A DNA stretch of 64,000 nucleotides. Source: Sipunculus nudus (taxonomy: Eukaryota > Annelida > Sipuncula > Golfingiida > Sipunculidae). The notes beneath the pieces are model-generated. The model worked only from the letters and a program-made list of their open reading frames with translations, was not told where the DNA came from and searched no databases. Location: contig CM049313.1 in NCBI GenBank assembly GCA_026874595.1, positions 79,494,659 to 79,558,658 of the forward strand, read 5' to 3'. This document shows, in pieces, positions 34,576 through 46,459 of the stretch (position 1 is its first letter; each line of letters starts with the position of its first letter). The position numbers and the translations under genes were made by a program.

Positions 34576-34677
34576 TTATTATTATTTGTTAACAAAAAAC
34601 ACTGACTTCTTTATTCATTCCCCTTTACATTCACGCTTCGTAGTGTTGCGGAATCTGTTTTTTTTATCTCCGTTACA

Positions 34678-34830
34678 CAATATAAAGCATTTACTTCCCC
34701 ACGATATGAAGCAATCATTGACCAGGATATCCAGCTTGCACTCTCTATGAAAGAAAGCGTTGACCCACCACGATATAAAGCTTTCACTCCCCATAATAGA
34801 AAGCGTTCACCTACCACGATATTATAACCA
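34678..34830. repeat. Degenerate short tandem repeat next to the LTR
   Basis: Phrases such as cacgatat(a/g)aagc and agaaagcgtt(g/c)a recur with spacings of about 35-70 bp. The unit is too diverged to define precisely. Confidence 0.45.
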
Positions 34831-36045
34831 CGAGAGGTTAAAATATATATGGTTACTAGTGGTCATGGCGTGCGAGTAGATAATAACATGTACATACGCC
34901 AGTCATATGACTAAGTGAAGAGAAACTTTTTATTTGTTATAACAACTTATCAAAGTTAGTCACTCTAACTGAACAATTTGACGTCACGGAGAGCTTTCAT
35001 CCAATAACAGACAATATTCCATTTTACCAGAGCGAAGAGGGCAACCTCGGTTCTTATTTGTTTGTTGTTTTAAATATTCAGCGTCTGGACTGTTCGCCCA
35101 TTGAAAAATCATTGTTTTTACTTTCAGTTTGATCCTAGATCTGTCATACTTTTACAAACAGAAAAAAACACTCCCTAAACCATAATCTCGATACATCAGA
35201 GCAGCAAAAAAAAAACAAATAAAAAATGTTATATTTGTCTAGATATGATATTGCTAACGTTTGCACCAAACATTACTTTTTTGCAATTGTCACACCGATA
35301 TTTCTCATAATTTTTTTAATATTTTCTTAAATGCAAGAAAATCCTTACTACAAAGATCACCCAAATATCCTACATTTGAGCTTAGCGTATTAGTATTATT
35401 CCCAATAACAACAGCTGATTCATGTATTATTTTTATGCAACAGTTATGAATTATGTTTATATCACCATTAAATTTCAACGTTTTCCATCCTTTATTATCT
35501 GAAAGACAGCATTAAACGTATTTACAGAGAGTCTGATCATGCATTTGGTATATAAGAAGTTAATGAAAGATATAGCCCATGATCATCTTCATATCGTTGT
35601 TTTGAATACCATTTTATCACCTAATGTTTTCGTCTGTTCTTTTCCATTTTGTGGCTCAACACTAAAATTGCATAAATGTTGTACATTTATAATACATAAA
35701 CTGGTTTTCTACATATCGGCCTTTTCTCAAACTGTAAATAAGACTAAATGAATCCTAAACTGTCGTACCAGCTTTTATAGCGCTGAACTGCTCGATTAGC
35801 GTCCGTCGCACAGAATTTACGCTCAAACGATGATGCATGCTTCTCATGTCGTATTGAAACTGGTACATTCTTGGTACTCTATGTGATATATTTATGGGTG
35901 CTTACAGGGAGATGTCTTCACACTTCTAAAATGAATGCACTTTCTAATCCATATGGCCAAAATATCGGAAAGAATAATAATTGTACAGATCCATCTTTTC
36001 AATAAATCATGTTAATCGTATTATCGATTGTAATGTAACGTCGCT

Positions 36046-36048
<3 letters not shown>
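34831..36048. other. AT-rich spacer, nothing recognised
   Basis: No exon, RNA gene or repeat family could be supported. Short open frames have AT-rich codon content typical of chance. Confidence 0.5.
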
Positions 36049-36123
<75 letters not shown>

Positions 36124-36151
36124 AAGAGAGGGAGAGAGGGAGAGAGAGAGG
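36049..36151. repeat. (AT)n(AG)n compound microsatellite
   Basis: About 18 AT units followed by an AG-rich tract with interruptions (gggaga, aaagag). Open frames across it are artefacts. Confidence 0.96.
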
Positions 36152-37589
36152 GCAGAAAAACAAGGATTGGTCCTGAAATTAAATTGTGCGATGCGCATTA
36201 CAAATCATATATTTTTATACTGATATATCTGTGAATAAAAGCATGGTTTTTACTTTGAGCATATCACAATAATAGAAACGTTTTAAACCTTATATATATA
36301 TTAACATTTAAAGAACCACCAACCTGTGAATTTCAGCTATTGTAGGTCAATGTGATACCTGTAGCACAAATCTATCTCGACGTTACTCCAGATAGAAAAC
36401 ACAGTAAATAATTCAGTATCATATACCACCAGCTGACTCAGTCAATCAGCAGCATAATGCAGTATGTCACGTAACTTCTACAGCACCGGGATAATGCTGA
36501 GTAAGTCCCCGCCACAGCCTGTATAATACGTCAATGTTTAAAGATCGTTTTGTTTCCGGGATTGCCACGGTTACGGTCAATCAATATTGCATGGTATTGG
36601 ACAAATGTTGACAGATCATTTTCAGGTGCGTTTGGAGTTAGGGTTATATTTATATGTCCTTGTTATGAATGGGTATGCATAAAAACAGCTTTTAACACCG
36701 AACTAAAAGTGTGTCCCTGTCTATCGAAAAGTAAACATGCGCTTACTAGGTTTGTCTGTTTTACTTCAATACACTCACAGGTTCTAGATGCAAACAAAGG
36801 GCTTTTGTTTGCCAAAGAATATAGTTCTTTTATTTCACATGTTGCCAACAATAATATTGAAAATACATGCTCTGGCTGAACTGGAAAAGGACCATGGATA
36901 TCTAATTTCATTATTTACAAAAGCACATATGATGATGTTCTTTCGAAAGGTATGATTGACAATGGTTTGTTTATCGGTTATCATCACGATAGTGAGAATC
37001 GTATGGACCTTTATTACCTGCGGTCTGTTCAATAAGTTTATCTAGGTTTAATATTTAATGGACCCGGGTATTCCGACATGAAGCACGCCATACTTCTTCC
37101 AAGTTTAAGCTTTGAACAATGTGCTGGGTCACACAAACCAGACGAATAACACCACACTCGCGACTCCTGTTGACAAAAACTGACACTGAGTGATCGGGTT
37201 CGTCATATCGACCAAGAAAGTACGTGTTGGTTATACCAATTAAGGAGTTTACAGACTTGAGTATCGAATGAGAGTCTGGTCGTGTCGAACGTTGCTGACG
37301 GGGGTTATAAAACTTGCTGCTCCAGACACACAGATGCCTCTAATAAGCCGGGCGCTAATTGATACAGCGCTATAGTCCCCCCCCCCCTTTCGGCGTGACA
37401 TCGGAATAGCTCGTTAGTTCCCGGAGACCCCAAGCGTGAACCTTTTTTGTACTCCCGGTAATGCGTATATCCCTTTTTTTATTGCCCGTGAAAGAAATGC
37501 AGGGGAATCCCCGTCGCATTGCATTTCGGTTACCAAGTGTCAAAATGATGTCAGACGTCTTTTTTTATCTAAAGACTTAAGCAATTAAT
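36152..37589. other. Spacer, nothing recognised
   Basis: A plus-strand frame of 109 codons (36550-36879) is overlapped by an equally open minus-strand frame, and neither shows a known motif. An 11-C run is present at 37377-37387. GC content rises between about 37.1 and 37.5 kb without a recognisable exon. Confidence 0.4.
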
Positions 37590-37840
37590 ATTTTCGAATT
37601 TGAGGAACTAACGTTTAATGAACATTAATTCATATTTATTTTATTCAAAACATTTCAGAAAGTTGTCATAGCACGATGTCTATTGAGTGGAAGTTGTCAA
37701 AGCACGATGTCTATTGAGCGGCAAATGAGAATTTCTCGAATTTGAACAACTAACGTATATTGAACATTATTTCATATTTTTTGTTCAAAACATATTCTGA
37801 AAGTTGTCAAAGCACGATGTCTATCGAAATTTTGACAATA
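37590..37840. repeat. Local tandem duplication, ~145-bp unit
   Basis: A block starting tttcgaatttgaggaactaacg recurs as ctcgaatttgaacaactaacg about 145 bp downstream. Each copy is followed by a ttcaaaacat and aaagttgtca segment. The short module agttgtcaaagcacgatgtc is itself present three times (near 37663, 37692 and 37802). Confidence 0.8.
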
Positions 37841-39004
37841 TAAGTACAAAATGAAAATTATTTAGATATATACCAATCTTTTGTGGAAGTTTTGTAGGCC
37901 TATGGTTAATTGTCACAAAGAGTTTACAATGTAAATATTTTTATTTAATGTAAATATTGGAAGAATCGTTAGTTTGCACAACATATTTATATAAAAAAAC
38001 ATCGTGTGGCACGCCAACAGGTGTGAAGCTGTCGTAGCTTATGACACCTAAGCTTTAGCTGGGCTGCGGTAAACACGGGCGATAATACGAGAACGTCAGT
38101 GACAGAGCGGGTGATGGCTCACTGTTATCACTCAAAATGAAAGTCATCCGTACACGGGCGTCATAATTTTTAGTTTTCGACGGAATACTATAATAAAAGG
38201 CTAATTATTAATATCTGTCAGAAGTGTGAAAACATGCAAACTTTAAGAGTTCCGAAGTTATTCAAGGAATGTAAGGTTTACCCTTTCTAGTCGTCAGTCA
38301 TGTATCACGGCAGAAGTTGATGCAGAGTGACCGCATCTATCCGAAAAAAATCGACCTTGTGTTTCCTCAACACAAGGCCTCTCTAGATATATTTGTTGCG
38401 CATAATTGTTGACAAAACAATGCACATAATTCTTGACGAAACAAACGATTTGCGCATTCATAATTCCGGTTATGTTATTCCAGTGATTTACTGCTCAGTT
38501 ACTGGATATATCGCTCTCCGCTTCAGCGAGCTTTAGCGGACCGCGGAAGCAACATAAAGCAGATTCGCTTTATCAAAGGCCGTGCCGCCACTGCACCTGA
38601 CAACGGGGCACAATAGAGTTAATGAGCTAATCAGGACTCGAGGCCTGACAGGGTTTCTGACAGTTGATCGTCCAGTCTGTAAACTCCTTGGTTATACCTC
38701 ATTTTACTCTTAACCGTCCCCGCTGCACACTCATAATTATTATCATTAGCAAGGATTCAATGACAAAATATTTATGACATAAACAAATGAAATAGGCTTT
38801 GATCTAGTTTTATATCAATGTCGGCGTGGTTCATGATCCAAGATATTAAAACAAGAATTTGTAGATCACTCTTCATTTGTTTAAAACTGCAAAAAAAATA
38901 AACAAATAACAAGTTACCCTTACGTCTTGACGCTAAACTGCCAAGCTGACATTAACATTAATTCTTTAAGCTTTGCTCAAAGCACCGGGACACTCTTCAT
39001 TTAA
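37841..39004. other. Spacer with possible regulatory DNA
   Basis: No exon recognised. See the separate entry for 38500-38760. Confidence 0.35.
38500..38760. promoter_or_regulatory. Possible non-coding regulatory element
   Basis: This stretch has a higher GC content than its surroundings and dense motif-like words: atcaaagg (TCF/LEF type), acaatag (SOX-like), ttaatgagctaatcagg (homeodomain-like TAAT cores) and cattag. No open frame is supported. The call is an inference from composition only; without conservation data it may be ordinary intergenic DNA. Confidence 0.15.
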
Positions 39005-40725
39005 AAAATAAAGGGACCCATGGGTCACGGCGCACAGCTGATTGTGATTGGACTATAAATGTATCACCATTGTGATACAATATCGAGTAGAAAAAGCTTA
39101 TGAATATCATGGAAATTTTTGGTTGTTATAAAGGAATATAATGTAAAATATGAGTAAATGATATATGCAATAACCTGACTTATGGAAAAATTAGAGTAAA
39201 ATAAAGTGGTTTATTTTTTATTTATTTGGGAGGGGTTGAAAATGGCGATATCTTTGAGCAAATATGAATGCAATTTCAGTATACTAAGCAGTGGTAGAAT
39301 GATAATAAATTTTTAATTTGACAGATATAATGTTATGATTGACTATGCTGATGAGGGGATTTGTGAGTGTGTGACATGATATCTCTTCAGTCTTGACAAG
39401 GTACATTATTTTGATTCCTACCACGTCTACATATTACACAATATTGACATAGTTTCTGGCATGTACATAGGTACCTATGGACAAATGGCTATAAAAATAT
39501 AAAAATATGAAAACATCTGATTCATCTTGTTCTTGTTTACTGAGGCTGACATTTGGATGGGGTTTGGGGAAGGGGACAGTGAGGGCAGCAGGGAGTGGTA
39601 GATGTGAAAGAAAAGGAGGGGAAAGGGAGGTGAATTGAGCATTCAACAGTACTTAAACTCCTGGAAGGTTAAAATCTAAAATATTATGAAATGTAGATAA
39701 AATCTGAGAGCAAGAGGTAACCTAGGCCATGGTTGGTTGATATGATTGAAGAAATTGTTGCAAATAACATTCTGAGGGGGAGGAGGGAGGGGGCTTATGA
39801 TCGGAGTTTAAATGCCTCTGTCTCATTTTAAATATTTTCTTCAATTATTAAATTTTATGCTATGGCAATAAAACTATTGTTCACAGTGCCAAGGAGCAAG
39901 GACTTAGTGGGGTGGGGGAAGGGGATGGTGGGAGTTACAACACCCTTGCATATGCATACAGGATATGAAATTTAATTGAACAGTGCTCACAGGAAAAAAT
40001 AGTTTATTCATAATTATTAAATATTAAAAACAGAAAGAAAGATAAAGAAACAAAGCAAATCATTTTAATTCCCATCTACTGAGCCAGCAAAAAATAACAA
40101 TATTTGTATTATTTCATTTTTTTTTTCATTACGTCAATTTTTCAAGGTTTAAAAATGTTACTATACATTTATAGTATAACATATATAATCCATCATTTAC
40201 AGCTAATTTATCTGGATTATAGTACCTGTCAACCGAATACGGTGGAGGGAGGAAGGGAGGCATAGGGGTGAGAGAGAGAGAGAGAGAGGCTTTCTGGTAA
40301 TTACTAGCACAAATGATATTGATGTTTAACCATTGGGCCAAATATAATTTCAATTAACAAATATTAAAAGTATCATCTCAAAAGATGTTTTCAAATCATA
40401 TAATTGAAATAAATGATCATTAAAATAATATTATAAAATGTATTCATAATATTATAAAATGTATTAATGAATGCATTCATGAATACATTTTGAAAGTATT
40501 TGCACTCGCATTCAACAACTTTCTTTTTACCTGTATTATTATTTGTATTAATTTTCTTTTTACCTGTATTATTATTTGTAATAATTTTCCTGATCAAACT
40601 ATAGAATGTTTGTATTTATATTAAAATACAATTATAAAGTATTCACTAAATGTCTCGTATTTATTCAGTTTCAGTCAAACACAACTGTTGAGAATCAAGG
40701 ATATACAAATTTCACTAATTTATAT
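39005..40725 (+). repeat. Dispersed repeat copy A (~1.7 kb)
   Basis: It starts with agggacccatgggtcacgg and ends near gttgagaatcaaggatatac. A second, shorter copy at 48.69-49.53 kb has the same landmarks in the same order: aagggacc...gggt.acggcgc.cagctg, actagcacaaatgatat, attgggccaaa, a ttcatg...tacattttgaa segment, gtattcact.aatgtctcg and gttgagaatc.aggatatac. A GA run occurs at 40271-40288. No coding frame survives. It looks like a non-autonomous or decayed element family. Confidence 0.65.
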
Positions 40726-41799
40726 AATGATCATAAGTACCTGGTTTTATGGCTTTAATTTATAAAAAAGACTCTTATATTCACTTTTGAATACTGTCAT
40801 ATGACAATTATTAACATTATAGACTTCATAATAAGAATTTGTCTTTACGGTCTGTTTTTTTTTTATCACATTTGAAGATTTTTATTTTTTTTAAACATGT
40901 ATCAGAAAAAAAAGAAAAGTAATCCCAGTTATGAAACTAATACATGTGTTAAAAATATCCCGAGGATCAAAACAAACCAATATATTATACAATGAGCAAA
41001 CTGCAGTTGGGAATGTTTATTTCTATTAACTGAAATAAAGGAATCAGTAATATAAATTTTTATTATTTACCCAATATCATGTAACAGCTGATACAGCCAT
41101 GAGTCTTAATATCATTAGTCAAACATATTGACATCTTTAACGAGCACTTGTCTAAGTAAAATTTTAAATTTTTGACATATTTCAATTTTTTTTTAATTTT
41201 GTAATAAATATAAACCAACAAATTAAACACCTGGAAAAGACCTGGAAATCAAGATTAATTTAATATAATCAACTGCATCCTTGTCTATCATTAACTTGCT
41301 TCATTTTTATAGTAAACACCAATTTTATTTATTTATTTTTCATTTTTATGATTGAAATGATAAAAAAAACCAATGGTAACTGCATGGTGTCATTTGAAAT
41401 ACATTTTCGGCAATCCATGGAGTGCAAAAAAACATCAGTAATTGAAAGATAATTCCCTGTTACTCATTAACTATAAAATTCCTTTTCCATTAATTTTTCT
41501 TAAATTTGTTATTATAAACAAATATTTTTTTTTTTAATTTTTGTTTATTGTTTTGTTTTTAGCCAAAACATTTACTAGAGGAGGGGGTTGGACAGTTAGA
41601 TCCAGCTGAAGCCACCCAAGAGCTGGCTGGCTGCATTGTATGCCTCACTTCAAGCCAGCATAAATGGCCTGAAGGTAGACAAATAGAGGGACTTCAGTAT
41701 AGCCTAGGTGTGACATGGTCTCATATAATCTGTAATAAAAGCTAGTGTTTGGTCAATTCCTTTCAAATTTCAGAATTAAGCAGCTGAAATCTTAACGTG
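40726..41799. other. AT-rich spacer
   Basis: Mostly AT-rich DNA with T-rich runs. A GC-richer patch at 41580-41700 has no recognised coding frame. Confidence 0.4.
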
Positions 41800-42420
41800 A
41801 GCATGATTTGAAAATTAAATCAACAGTGCTTACAGGGAAAAAAAGTACCATGGCCAAAGTTGGCCAAAATTTAAGATACTCATTTTATATTTATGCGAAT
41901 AACTTTTTAAAGTTTGAGAAATTCAGATCTAATTTTCAGTATACAATTGAATCTTGATTAAATGAAGTTATATCCCTGATAATAGTCTCTAGCTTTAGCA
42001 ATTCTCATGTTAAGTGAGTAAATATATTTCCTGATTTTTTACAAGATGCATTATGTTCGGGCCCATAACTTCAACACATTAAGCAATACTGACCTAATTT
42101 TTGGTATGTACATAGGAAATGTATGGAAGAATATGAATATTTAGCATGATCAAATTCAGATTAGTGGTTTTGTTATTAGGCAGTCTTGAAGTGTAACAAT
42201 GGGGTTTTAATGGAAAACGAAGGTTTTTCCTTAATTTCTCGAAGGAACGAAGTCCTAGTGACCCAATTTCGGTGTGGTAGGAGATTTTTGGGACATCTAA
42301 CTATATGCCGAATTTCATATTCGTAGGTCCAACGGTTTAGAAACGTGCCAGTTTTGGACGGACAGCCGACGCACAAAAGACCACGACTATAGTCAGCTGG
42401 GCTACTAATTGGCAAAATAA
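41800..42420. repeat. Dispersed repeat remnant
   Basis: The phrase aaattaaatcaacagtgctt is shared, with changes, with 39.96 kb and 48.71 kb. The atttttggtatgtacatagg segment near 42100 is shared with 39.46 kb. The right end has gccgaatttcatattcgtag and a ggacggacagccgacgc tail, a style seen at the ends of the other dispersed repeats in this window. No protein is encoded. Confidence 0.55.
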
Positions 42421-42429
42421 GAAGATAAA

Positions 42430-42794
42430 TATATAACCTAATTATATCATGGAGTAAACTAATCGTAGGTAAAATTAATGTCGGTAAAATTAATGCTATT
42501 AACACATTTAGCTTCAAATGATTTTTTCAACAAGATAGGCCTAAATTCATGTGGAACAATGGTAAAAGTAATTAAGTGATCAGTTAAAGATGGGTGACAT
42601 ACAAATGGTGCAAAAAACTCAACTGTTCTTTCTTGCAGAGACTGTGTTGATGTTTCGAAAACAATCAGCCACACTGGACAATAATACCAAAATGGTTCAT
42701 TGAAGAATGTGGTACAAACATTACCATTCTTAAGAACAATTACCTTTAAGATTATCTGTATCACACGTGCAGGACTTTTAATTACAAACAACAA
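42430..42794 (-). other. Unrecognised open frame of ~110 codons
   Basis: A minus-strand frame is open for about 110 codons up to a TAG near 42459, with fairly balanced amino-acid composition (Phe-, Pro- and Thr-rich). It has no ATG at its upstream end, no recognised motif and no convincing splice sites. It lies between two dispersed-repeat regions. Chance, or a decayed element product, is as likely as a real exon. Confidence 0.15.
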
Positions 42795-42899
42795 AAATAT
42801 ATATTTAAGAACGAGGACTGTCCTTGGAATAAAAGACTAATAAAATATAAAGAATCTACATTATATTTCTCCAATTAAGCCATGTAAGCCATGTGTGAA

Positions 42900-43700
42900 G
42901 ATGGAAAGTTTGGGATGAAAATTTTGATTGACATTGCATCCACATTCTGTTTAAAGATGTGGCTCCTATGACCTTCACCTTTGGTCTCTGGACCCTAAAA
43001 TCCAAAATGTTTCTTACTTAAGTGGTGGGTCATAAATAAATCAAGTTTGAAGCCAGTCTGTCTATCCAAAGCAGAATTATCATCCATAAACTATTTTGTG
43101 AATGGATGGGCCCTGTGTCCTTGACCTTTGACCTGATGACCCCAAAATCGAATAAAATTTTCCCCTATTGGTGAGTAATATCTTAAAGATGAAAGGTTTG
43201 TGATGAAAAGCTTGGCTTGAAATGCATACACATTCTTTTTAAAGAAATCTGTCCTGTAACATTGACCTTTGACCCCAAAATCAACAAGGTTCTTTCTGTA
43301 GTTGTGAGCAATATACACGTTAAGTTTGAAACCAATATGTAAAACCAAACTGGAGTTATCATCTGGAAACTTATTTGTGAACAGACAGCCCTGTGACCTT
43401 GACCTTTTACCTTGTGACCCCAAATTCATTTATACTCTCCCCATACTTGCAAGTCAGCTAAATGCGCAAGATGGAAAGTTTGGGATGATAAGCTTGGCTT
43501 AAAATGCAGCTATTATCTTTTTTTAAATAAGTGAGTCCTGTGACCTTGATCTTTGACCTCATTACCGAAATCATACAGGTTCTTGCTTTAGTTGTGGGCG
43601 AAATGTAAGTCAAGTTTAAAATCCATGTGTCAATCCAAGCTTGAGTTATCATCTGAAAACAATTTGTGTGGATGGACAGACAGACAGACGAACAGACAGA
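42900..43700. repeat. ~144-bp diverged tandem repeat, about 5 copies
   Basis: A phrase of the type gtgaccttgacctttgacc followed by gacccc.aaatc recurs near 42966, 43117, 43261, 43397 and 43541 (spacings about 151, 144, 136 and 144). Between these are the shared segments caagtttgaa.ccaatgt and gagttatcatctg. A gacagacagacagac run ends the block. Each copy carries tandem TGACCT half sites. Repeats of this style are common in marine invertebrate genomes; I know of no encoded product. Confidence 0.85.
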
Positions 43701-43849
43701 CAGACAGGGTGATTACTATAGGGAATCCACTTGTGATCAATAACACACCAGGTATTGGGACCCTAGATGTAATCACAGCTGAGATACTGACAGGATTGTT
43801 GTCATTTTATTGAAAAAAAAAATAGAAAAATATTACTTAAAATAAGGAA

Positions 43850-44095
43850 AAATACAGGTGGCACCACCACTTTTCGGTAACTGACAAAACTAGTCATGGT
43901 CAATATTCAAGGCAAGATGCATGATAATCCATCCATAAACTATCAAGATATTTGGATTTTGTATATATATAGTGTTCACTTAGAAGTTTCTAGAACCAAC
44001 AGTTACGATTTGTGCCCTGCTTACGGACGGACGGACGACGGACAAAGCGCCATTCCTATACCTCAGTTTACTTACAGTCAATTGAGCTAAAAACG
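43850..44095. repeat. Dispersed repeat copy with ggtggcaccacc start
   Basis: It begins with aggtggcaccacc and ends with acgatttgtgccctg, a cggacggacggacgacgg run and acttacagtcaattgagcta. The landmarks match the copy at the left edge of the window (65-400), giving a ~240-330-bp repeat family. Confidence 0.6.
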
Positions 44096-45300
44096 CTTAT
44101 ATACTTTTTTTAAAACAACAGAGAACAAAATATGCATGCTGTTGATAACATTGTAGAAAGACTGACGAAAGTATAAAAACTTCCTTTTTTGTAGAACAAG
44201 TGACAGCACCATGGACTGAAACATTCTGCGACAAAAAAAATCCATGAAAATGGGGTACTTTTGAACACGATTATTATATACTGTAGCAACCGCTTTTGCT
44301 TCTCAGCCATATTTCATCTCGGAGCAGTGAAACGTTATGTATTCTCGTTGGCGATCCACTCAAATGTATCAGAACACACGAAATTATCCAGTTTTAATGC
44401 CTTACTCAAACGTTATGTGTTTCACTGAATGGACGTAAGATGGCGCTGATCTGCAATACCGGTTAACCGTAATTTATAATGAAGACATATGCCGAGGTTC
44501 TCCAGTGACAGGAATTGCGGAGGATGGTTAAATGTGTATAACCAAAACTGAACAGTTTAAATTGGAAAATAATCAGTAATATGTATCCAATAGCAGTTGC
44601 ACTAAAGAAAATGAAAATAAAAGACATTTTTTTAATGAATGTAAAGTTTTTGAAACAATTGACACTTTTTTGTCGAGTGCAGTATATGCAGGCTTCTTTG
44701 AACAATTAAACTGTGTGCGAGATGCAGCAAACATTTTGGTGAATCAGGATGAAAATATTTAAAGAAATCAAAATAACCAATGTTCACTAATTCTGCAAAT
44801 ATGAATCCTGTGCTGTTCTAAATATTCACAGATATAGTGTATGGGGATTATGCCACGCACATTGAAACATGAAATATAAAAAATATTTCATCTTCAGTTA
44901 TCTGGTATTCATGATATTATGATATTAATCATACAACACAGTCACTAGGCCTACGCAAGCATCATCATTCACGCCAGATTCTAGCGTAAGTACCTGAAGG
45001 CCAACAGTTACTAGATTCTACGACAGGCCGGGCACTGGATGGTACGATCAACTTGGCACCTACATTTCCCGAATATCTGCTGTTAGTACACGGTCATCCC
45101 CCGGACCAACCCCTCATCTCCTTATATAGAAAGCAACTTTCTCATGGGGACCACCTTCACCGTCATTCCCTTCACAGTAGGTGATCAAGTGTAGAAGAGT
45201 AAATTGTATATTTATGTTACATATTTAGGCGGTTATCTTAACAGTTGTACTATTAAAAATTCCTCTGATGACAGCAAGTGATTATAATTTTTTTATAAAT
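44096..45300. other. Spacer, nothing firm
   Basis: No supported exon. A CpG-containing patch near 44330-44465 includes aagatggcgctg, a start-site-like context, but the frame stops after eight codons. The remainder is AT-rich. Confidence 0.4.
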
Positions 45301-45600
45301 GACACGTGGAAAACATTTTGATGACGCATCTAGATAATGCGAATTGGATGACAGCTGGACAACGTGATGACGCTGACAGCTTGACTACGTGAATGTGATG
45401 ACGGGGCACGTGTGTACGGCTTGACCACGTGATGATAATGATAGCTGGACCACGTGTTGGTGATGACGGCCGGACTACGTGAAGAAGAAGATAGTTGGAC
45501 CAGGTGTTGATGATCAGATGACGGAGAACGTGGTGACGATGGGGAGTGAACCATGTGTAGGTAATGACGCTTGGAGCACGATGATACCAGGACAACCTAT
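45300..45600. repeat. Degenerate ~25-bp tandem repeat with ACGTG cores
   Basis: Units of the type tgatgac..ctggaccacgtg recur. ACGTG occurs at 45362, 45387, 45408, 45427, 45452 and 45477, mostly 19-25 bp apart. Three of these are full CACGTG palindromes (E-box type). Copies are heavily diverged. Overlapping minus-strand frames over it are repeat artefacts. Confidence 0.7.
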
Positions 45601-46106
45601 TAGTCACAGTTAATGTCATATAATCGCCTCTTTAGTGTTAAGCTGTATCACTATTGCAGTTATAAAATTTAGGTATATATGACATTCTGAATAAACAGTG
45701 AACGCTAAATACCTGTAAATATAATGTTTAACTGGAGCGAACCGGGGGCCCAGTTAATCCGGCTCGCCACACTTCGCGACTCCGTTTTCTAGGTTTAACT
45801 CTTAGTAAACAGACAGAAGGAAACAGGTCAGTCCATTTGACTGAAAACGTTATGAAAGAAAGACATACAAAGTTATCGTTCCATATAGATTTACCACTGT
45901 CTGATTTTCTTAATTGGAAGGTCTGGCCTCTACATCGACTTGGTTGTCTACAACAGCGTGCTAAAATTTCCCCGCTGCCTGTAATGATTTGTAATGTAAA
46001 CTGGTAGAACAGGGTTAACAGCGGCTTAAATGTTACATGTTCTTTTGTTTATTGTTATAGCTAGTGCGCATGCGCGTAGTTAATGTCCCAAGTTTTCGTG
46101 GACATA
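45601..46106. other. Spacer with CpG-containing segment
   Basis: No exon is supported. GC and CpG rise from about 45730. The stretch includes the palindromic tgcgcatgcgc described separately. Confidence 0.4.
46065..46075. promoter_or_regulatory. NRF-1-like palindrome
   Basis: The sequence tgcgcatgcgc matches the consensus of the animal transcription factor NRF-1, which usually sits in CpG-rich promoters. It could mark a promoter reading rightward, but no first exon was confirmed there. Confidence 0.25.
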
Positions 46107-46336
46107 TTAGTCAGTTGGTACTCGAGCCGGGGCGAATAAAACATCTCTAAACCGTTGCTCGAGTTCGTTATCTGTTGGAACAAGAACACCACTACATGCC
46201 ATATTGGTCCTAATTCGGCAAGGCAGCGTACTTTCACAGCTTACACTGGCCGCAACGATATTACAACCTGTACGTGATACAGCCACCACTGGTCCCCACC
46301 CACTAAACACTTCGATGTAAATCTTGCACGCACCGC
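46107..46336 (-). CDS. Speculative 3'-terminal exon
   Basis: A minus-strand frame of about 75 codons ends in TAA at 46107 after NELEQRFRDVLFAPARVPTD. It can be entered from an acceptor-like aagtctaag at 46337-46345, and it is stop-bounded just upstream. Codon composition is GC-balanced and unlike the AT-rich surroundings. A second overlapping frame (46241-46459) is also open, which weakens the case. No domain is recognised. Confidence 0.22.
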
Positions 46337-46459
46337 CTTAGACTTCTCTCTGAAATATCGAGCCCTTTTCTTCAAGCCAACTCGCTTCTCTGCTTGGCTA
46401 CTTCGCCCATTACAGGTTCCCAACATATCAACCTCGTCCCTAGGACGATCTCGCCACAA

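Larger units (their letters stand above)
33885..34677 (+). mobile_element. 3' LTR of the Ty3/gypsy-like element
   Basis: The LTR begins with tgtaac and ends with gttaca, a perfect inverted pair of hexamers, and follows a polypurine tract. It is about 793 bp. It carries a TATA-like box (tataaatag, 34141-34149) and a polyadenylation signal (aataaa, 34570-34575). A diverged copy of the same LTR is found at 62.5-63.3 kb with collinear landmarks (cacagcgctcg, tggtatccag, gcctaggat, ttatactgtgtaattgta). No 5' LTR is present upstream. Open frames in the LTR are not genes. Confidence 0.85.

Noticed and set aside
36550-36911. Opposed 109- and 82-codon frames
   Set aside because: Both strands are open over the same DNA and neither has recognisable motifs, as expected by chance.
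44420-44470. aagatggcgctg as a gene start with YY1-like site
   Set aside because: The frame stops after eight codons and no donor-exon pair could be identified.
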